Source: Acephala macrosclerotiorum (taxonomy: Eukaryota > Ascomycota > Leotiomycetes > Helotiales > Mollisiaceae). Taken from it: a DNA stretch of 64,000 bases. Both the position numbers and the translations under genes were made by a program. How positions within the stretch are numbered: the stretch's first letter is position 1; each line of letters opens with the position of its first letter. The stretch spans positions 449,380-513,379 of the forward strand of contig MU119209.1 of the NCBI GenBank assembly GCA_014904845.1, read 5' to 3'. Shown here piece after piece: positions 58,810 through 64,000 of the stretch. Below the pieces are notes generated by a model, which was not told where the DNA came from, did not search any database, and saw nothing but the letters and a program-made list of their open reading frames with translations.

Positions 58810-59700
58810 GATTGAGTTTGACTCAGGTCAGAGGGGTAGGTGGGAGCGTGTGCAGTATGACGATGTTATCAGATCTGCAAATAATGGCCAAGGAGACCGA
58901 GGGGCGTTTGTTGATTGTGCCTGCGATTCGACTCTTCGCAGAGGAATAATGACGTTGATGGTGGTGAAGGGGAGGTTTGTTGGAGAGTATGACGTGCCCA
59001 CACGCTTGTCCAAGTAAAGTTGACAACCCCAGCCGCCTTCTTTTTTGGCCTCGTACACACTTTTAATCTGTTGTCGCAAATGAAAGGAAAGTCCCTTAAC
59101 GAGTTGTACTTTCCCACGTCCCACGGTCGCTCGTTCGAATAATGCCAGAAATGACAGGTTGGGTGAATGGAAGGTGCGATGTGGTGGTGCGAAGAATTAA
59201 TTCTTCGTCGCGGTCGGGGAGAATTGCGCAAGAGAAGTGGCAAGCCGCCCTGCACCCCTGAAAACTCTCGAGGATTGTACTCTGATGCGACGACGATATC
59301 GACTGTCAAGTACGCAGGGACATCAATGGAGACAATGACATCAAAGGAATGCGGCTCAACAGGCGCTCGATTTGGGGTTTGTGCTGAGCGGTGGTGTTCT
59401 ATTCGATTCACTCTGTGCGAATGTCGAATGTCTACGTCACCTCGCTCTTCTATTCAGACCTTTTTCGAACCATTCGTCTGGCAACCACGGTCGCAAACAG
59501 TTTACCAGAATCCCAAACGGGCACTTATCAAATGCACCAAGTGGTCGCTCTGGGGTCTTCGAGATGGGTAACGATATGGATGCGGCTCTGCGGTGGCTGA
59601 TCGCCTTTGCTGCGGGATGCGATTTCAGAGGGAGAGAGGAGAATGTCAGACTTGGAAAATGAGGTCAGAGGACAGCGGTGACGTAGAAGAAAAGGCCTGA
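58810..59700. promoter_or_regulatory. Upstream region of the bZIP gene with CRE-like half sites
   Basis: TGACGT occurs at 58950-58955, 58990-58995 and 59679-59684, and its complement ACGTCA at 59434-59439. These are core sequences recognised by ATF/CREB-type bZIP factors, so autoregulation is possible. The sites are seen; binding is inference. Confidence 0.45.
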
Positions 59701-62700
59701 AGGAATGGGACATCGCGTGGAGTGTGTCGAGAAGAAGCTATGCCTCACTGGGCAGGACGGTGCAGGAGGTAAGGGTCCAGTCCAATCAGCTGTCGAATGT
59801 TACACGCCATTTTCATGGGGCGACATTGGTCTGGCCTGGATTAGAAATGCACAAATCGCCCTCAGACTTTGGTTGTAAGACTTCTAGCCCGTTTGAATAA
59901 CACCTCACAAGACACGACTACTATTTGCCCATTTTCTACAGAAGGATTGTCAGACTCTGCCAAACCGATGGACTTCCAGACCCTTTCTTCACTCTTCATC
60001 AGCCCATTTTGCAAAAATCCAGATAATGTGATAGGGTCATCCCCGGTAGTCCAACAAATCGGCAGTTCGTCTCGTAAACGAGATGGCGTGGCCTAGCCCC
60101 TTTTGCCAACCGAGGAGAGCTCTCGATTCTTCAACGACATCCCAAGCATCTAAGCAGCATAAAAGGAGGTACATCGACGACGACCGAGATTACGAATTCT
60201 GTAATTGAATGGCACACAGCGTCAATGTTTTCCATCAAAAGCTCATCGGAGTCTAGTTTAAGATGCATTCATTATCAGGACAGTTTCTTGCCCTAATCTG
60301 TTCCTCTGTGTTTTCACTTACTTCGAGCTTGCTAAGAGATCTCAGTTGCAGAACTAACGAGTCCCAGTGATCGATATGTAGCAGTAACAGCTTTAGTACA
60401 TACTTCGACTGGTTGTCCGGTAGCGACCAATCGGATACGCACTAGTAAGTGAATCGTCCTCGACTTACTTACGTGGGTACATCAAAGGTCACTCTACACA
60501 TTCGACCTTAGCGAAATTTTCATTGTCCAAAAGATTTACAAGCTCTGCGCCCTCCTATTTTCCTAACCTGCTCGGTTGATTCGCAGGAAATTCCAGCACC
60601 AGCGCACAGCCCACTAAGCTCGACGCACTTATACGACGCACTTGAAAATGCACCAAGAACCACATTCTTCAGCTGCAAGTTTGACAGCGGCCCAACCCCA
60701 GATTTCGGAGCATTTTGGTATACTAAATATTCGTAGTTCCTTCTAGCTGGCGGTTCCAGTTTGCTCCAAGATCGAAAGGACAGCCTGGTATTTCCATACA
60801 CTCTGCTTCGTCCAAAGTCGAGGGAGGTCGAGCAAGTTTAAGCTAGCATAACCGCTTGCCCCCGTCGCTCTATACCCACACATTGCACCATTTACTGTAC
60901 TGGACCTCTCTTCTCTCTGCCGTTCTTGTCTTTCACATTGCAATATGACGTCGAATCCAGCCCTTATCCTCTGGCACCTGAGAACTGGAGACTCCTAGTC
61001 GAGTCCTTTTAATGCATTGTCGAGCTATGATCTGTCGTTTTCATCCTGTCAAACCCTGCATTGCATCACCGCGTACCATTAAATACCTTTCGATATCGTT
61101 CTAGTTGTTCCAGTTGAAGAAACGTGTACAGACCAGGATCCTATCTTACAGCCTAGGAAGTAGAGTCTGTTACCGAGGGCTTTTGAATGGGGTCAATGAC
61201 GTCCTCCTTCCTCACGATGTTCCTAGCGCATCTCGCCAACCTCAATTTCTCGATGACCTAACCCTACCATGACTTCGACTGAGCCCCGAGGCTTTGGTCG
61301 GCAAGATCATCTCGCTAACCTGGGTACAGTGCCTCAGCCTTGCTTTGCCTGACCCCCATAGATATGTGTTAAGAAGTCGAAATCGCTTATGGTAAATCCA
61401 TTATGCTTCTTGGAGTAAAGTTATGGATCCAAGTGTGCCACCTCTCTTCTTTTGTGCCAAGCCGTAAACCCTCCCTTACTGTTCTGCTTCCTCGCCTGAG
61501 CGAGATCATCGTGAATAGCTTTATTAACGTATTCAGGCGGTGTTTCTATGCTCTGGTTTCCCATGCTCCGGCTTCACACGCCACTTTTCATATTCTTGCA
61601 ACTAGGACTATTTTCCTACGCCCTAGGTTTTCCCGCTCTTTTCCACGCCGTTGCGATCGTGAATAATTTCCTTCGCTTTGGTATTTCCAAGTTCTCATAA
61701 TTAAATGCTAGTTTCACGATGCTTCGAGCTTTCCGTACTCTGGGTTTTCCAAGCCCGATCAGCCATGCATACTAGAATTTTGTTGGATTCAAATCTCCGA
61801 ATCTACTTCGACATTGGGCCAAGAATAGACATCCGCTCGAATCACATGATCACGTATTCCAATCACTCCTCGCGTGCCTCCTAACTTGCATTTCTTAAAG
61901 ATTCACTTTCTATGGTTTGGATGACGTTCTCAAGTCGTTCCTGGTTTCTGGCGCATTTACCTTTCCATCTTTGATCTGTACTCACTGTACTGAAATTTGA
62001 TGGTTGAGAAATCCTTGGGACATGGTAACCATCACATTTGAAGCCACTTCACTGCTTTTTTGCTAGGAGATGCAAATCTCAGTATTGAATGTTCAAAATT
62101 CGTACTGACTTCCTAATAATATTTACTCTTTTTCTCCAAATTGTCGTGGCAGAGGGAGGGACATGGGTTTTGGATAAATTCACCGGCCCTGTTACCATCG
62201 TAATCGTAATCGTAGCTCCTTCGGCCCTACCCGCGTGAGTAACTTCGAATGGCTTTTACGACGACGCCTTCTGTCTACCTCTGGGGTTAATCCGAGATTC
62301 ATTCTTTGAGTCGCAAGTACGCAGGGACACTTCAGGCATCCCAATATCCCTGAATGCCCCGAGGTATCAAGGTATTCACTTCTTCCAAGTCCCAAAATCT
62401 CTTCTTACATTCCAAGTTCTCGGAGGCCTTGAAGCCTCTGCCTGCGTTCAAGCCAAGTCAAGTCAATTTCATCCCCAGCCCCTCTTTTTAGCTCTCCAGT
62501 AAGTTAGACAGCCGCTCTGTCTCCGTCAAGTTAGCCTCACCATTTCCCGCATTCCTACATCAACTCACACTTGCGATCTGCAACAAACGCCAAGCATGAG
62601 ACCAAAGCATATTAGTTTCATTTCAAGTCTTCCATATTCGGTTTGTTTGGCCGTAGGGACTTCAATTGCATTCATCATTTCATTTCTAAATCGGAATTTT

Positions 62701-63351
62701 GGAAATATCTTGCTGCTTCAAGTGCAGAAACTCAGTCCCAGCGGTTCTCAGTCTCGAATTCAAGATCTACTCGTCGGGTACGGAGATTCGCGCTCCCTGC
62801 CACGCATCTTGCAAGGACGGACTCTGAGGCGCTCGTAATGTCATCAAAGGCAACATAGTTTCCTCCTGTCACTACGTTGGTGCCCGCAACAGCGTGGAAT
62901 AGTGACATGCGCAGTGCAACAGAGAGCAAAAAGAGGATGGTTTCTTCTAGTTACTGATGCGGGAAAGCTACTAGGAAAATGCGAAGGGAAACAAGGTAAT
63001 TGGACTTTGGAACTTATGGTGAGGCTTGAGGTCAGTATAGGTTAGCTATTATATAATATTAATTTCGCGCGAAAAGCAAAAAAAGAGAGCACAAAAGTCT
63101 AAGTTGTTGAGTCTTGGGATGTTGTATCTATTGAATAGTTGCTTCGAGGGATTTGAGCTTGCATATGCCGCTGCTAGTCGGGAGAGAACTATGAACCACA
63201 GATTTCTACATTTTCTCTCGGAAGTAAGATCTCACGGTCTGGCGGAAGAGCGACTTTCAAAGCTGAAGGTAGAAAAGAGTCGAAATTTTCTCAAAATATA
63301 GGTACACAGAAGACCTATTAACAGCCCTTATATTTCGTAAATTTTTCAGTC
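59701..63351. other. 3.6 kb without a supported gene
   Basis: No frame over 100 codons with protein-like character on either strand. Three more TGACGT cores at 60946, 61197 and 61922. A small trinucleotide-like run of CGTAAT near 62199-62212. No transposon, tRNA or structural RNA recognised. Either an extended promoter region or unannotated non-coding transcription. Confidence 0.5.
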
Positions 63352-64000
63352 TTACAACTTTGCTCCTCCCTTGACTTCTCTCACCCTGAAACCATGCCTA
63401 GGAGCATGAACCCTTACTCCAGTCCCGTCCTCCATCTTACCTTCAACCACGATCTCTTTCCCCGTCAAGCCCACTAACGCTCCTCTGTCTCTATGGTTGA
63501 CTCCTGAATCTGTTGGCCAAACCTCCACCACTAATCCCTTTTTCAGCCCGCTGGGGTCACTCCCCTCCACCTGTCCCTCCGCTTCCACAAACCCACTCCC
63601 CTTGATAATGTCCCTAGCCTCAGGCCACTTGACTGTCTTTGGCTTCCCCAACTTCTTAGCAACAGCTCTCGTCACCGTATTAAACCTGTCCACCCAAGCA
63701 AACACCTTCGGGAACTGCTGCCTAAAATCTTCAGGCAAAGCACCAGGAAGACCATTCAACCAATGAAACAACCAAATCGCTTCAATATCCGTCAAACTCG
63801 GCTCTTTCGTCCCTGCAATCCACTCCCGTCCATCCGCCAAGTAATTCGCCTCAACCATTTCAAACGCACTCCTCATCTCAACAAGCGCTTCCGCTCTTTC
63901 TCTAGCAACATTCTCAGGACTCCAACTTGTGCCTGTATAATCCTCTCTATCTTTGCGGAACTTGGGATCTTTTAACAGTGGCAATTCTGCTGGGAGTAAA
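63352..64000 (-). CDS. Glutathione S-transferase-like protein, cut by the window edge
   Basis: The frame is open to the window end (LLPAELPLLKDPKFRKDRED), so the 5' part is missing and about 215 residues of the C-terminal part are seen. The first 130 resemble a GST C-terminal helical domain (ADGREWIAGTKEPSLTDIEAIWLFHWL, then FPKVFAWVDRF). The N-terminal thioredoxin-like half must lie beyond 64000. An extra C-terminal piece of about 80 residues (from about GLKKGLVVEVWP to the end, beta-rich, with GLTGKEIVVEG and HAPRHGFRVREV) is not part of the classic GST fold; fungal GST-like proteins with such additions exist, but I cannot name the domain. The catalytic residue cannot be checked because it is outside the window. 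Confidence 0.8.
   Translation of the reverse strand, partial: LLPAELPLLKDPKFRKDREDYTGTSWSPENVARERAEALVEMRSAFEMVEANYLADGREWIAGTKEPSLTDIEAIWLFHWLNGLPGALPEDFRQQFPKVFAWVDRFNTVTRAVAKKLGKPKTVKWPEARDIIKGSGFVEAEGQVEGSDPSGLKKGLVVEVWPTDSGVNHRDRGALVGLTGKEIVVEGKMEDGTGVRVHAPRHGFRVREVKGGAKL

Noticed and set aside
1..64000. Intact transposon or retroelement
   Set aside because: No reverse transcriptase, integrase, transposase or terminal repeat pair was found in any frame.

Overview
This 64 kb window comes from the nuclear genome of a filamentous ascomycete. The signs are short spliceosomal introns (mostly 45-140 bases, GTRNGT donors, YAG acceptors), genes of 1-4 kb on both strands with no operons, and a set of ascomycete families: Sub1, sterol O-acyltransferase, fimbrin, CTP synthase, 5-oxoprolinase, an NBR1-like autophagy receptor, a Barentsz-like protein, an Atf1/AtfA-type bZIP factor and a NACHT-ankyrin NLR. 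The overall style suggests Pezizomycotina, perhaps Leotiomycetes, but that class is inference. I saw no rRNA, CRISPR array, plasmid-like feature or intact transposon.

Layout. 0.4-3.8 kb: a PXA-PX-nexin_C sorting nexin (-), divergent from a Sub1/PC4 coactivator (+, 4.36-4.95). 5.4-6.6: an unrecognised 395-residue protein (-). 6.6-9.15: gene-poor, with a cluster of degenerate ~71-base repeats. 9.16-10.48: a multi-exon, probably membrane, protein whose exon structure I could not fully solve (-). 10.5-12.5: nothing firm. 12.5-14.9: sterol/diacylglycerol O-acyltransferase (-). 17.5-22.3: a 10-exon NACHT-ankyrin NLR (+). 22.8-25.3: fimbrin (-), divergent from a hotdog thioesterase (+, 25.9-26.4). 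26.8-27.9: a RING-like/ankyrin-like protein (+). 28.5-30.5: CTP synthase (+). 31.6-36.0: 5-oxoprolinase (-), divergent from a diaminopropionate ammonia-lyase-like PLP enzyme (+, 36.6-37.8). 40.8-44.7: a 1265-residue MIT-domain protein (+). 46.3-47.1: an unrecognised gene with incomplete 5' end (-). 48.1-50.9: NBR1-like receptor (-). 52.4-54.7: Barentsz/CASC3-like protein (-). 56.0-56.4: small unrecognised protein (+). 57.0-58.8: bZIP factor (-). 58.8-63.35: gene-poor. 63.35-64.0: the 3' part of a glutathione S-transferase-like gene, cut by the window edge.

How the genes relate. Most are housekeeping genes with no shared pathway: membrane traffic and lipid storage (sorting nexin, acyltransferase, MIT protein), actin bundling (fimbrin), nucleotide synthesis (CTP synthase), glutathione/amino-acid catabolism (5-oxoprolinase, ammonia-lyase), selective autophagy (NBR1), mRNA fate (Barentsz-like), stress transcription (bZIP). 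The NLR is the one clear candidate for a self/non-self recognition or immune-like role. Splice coordinates were built by hand from donor/acceptor sites and reading-frame continuity. Where I give a joined length, all phases close.
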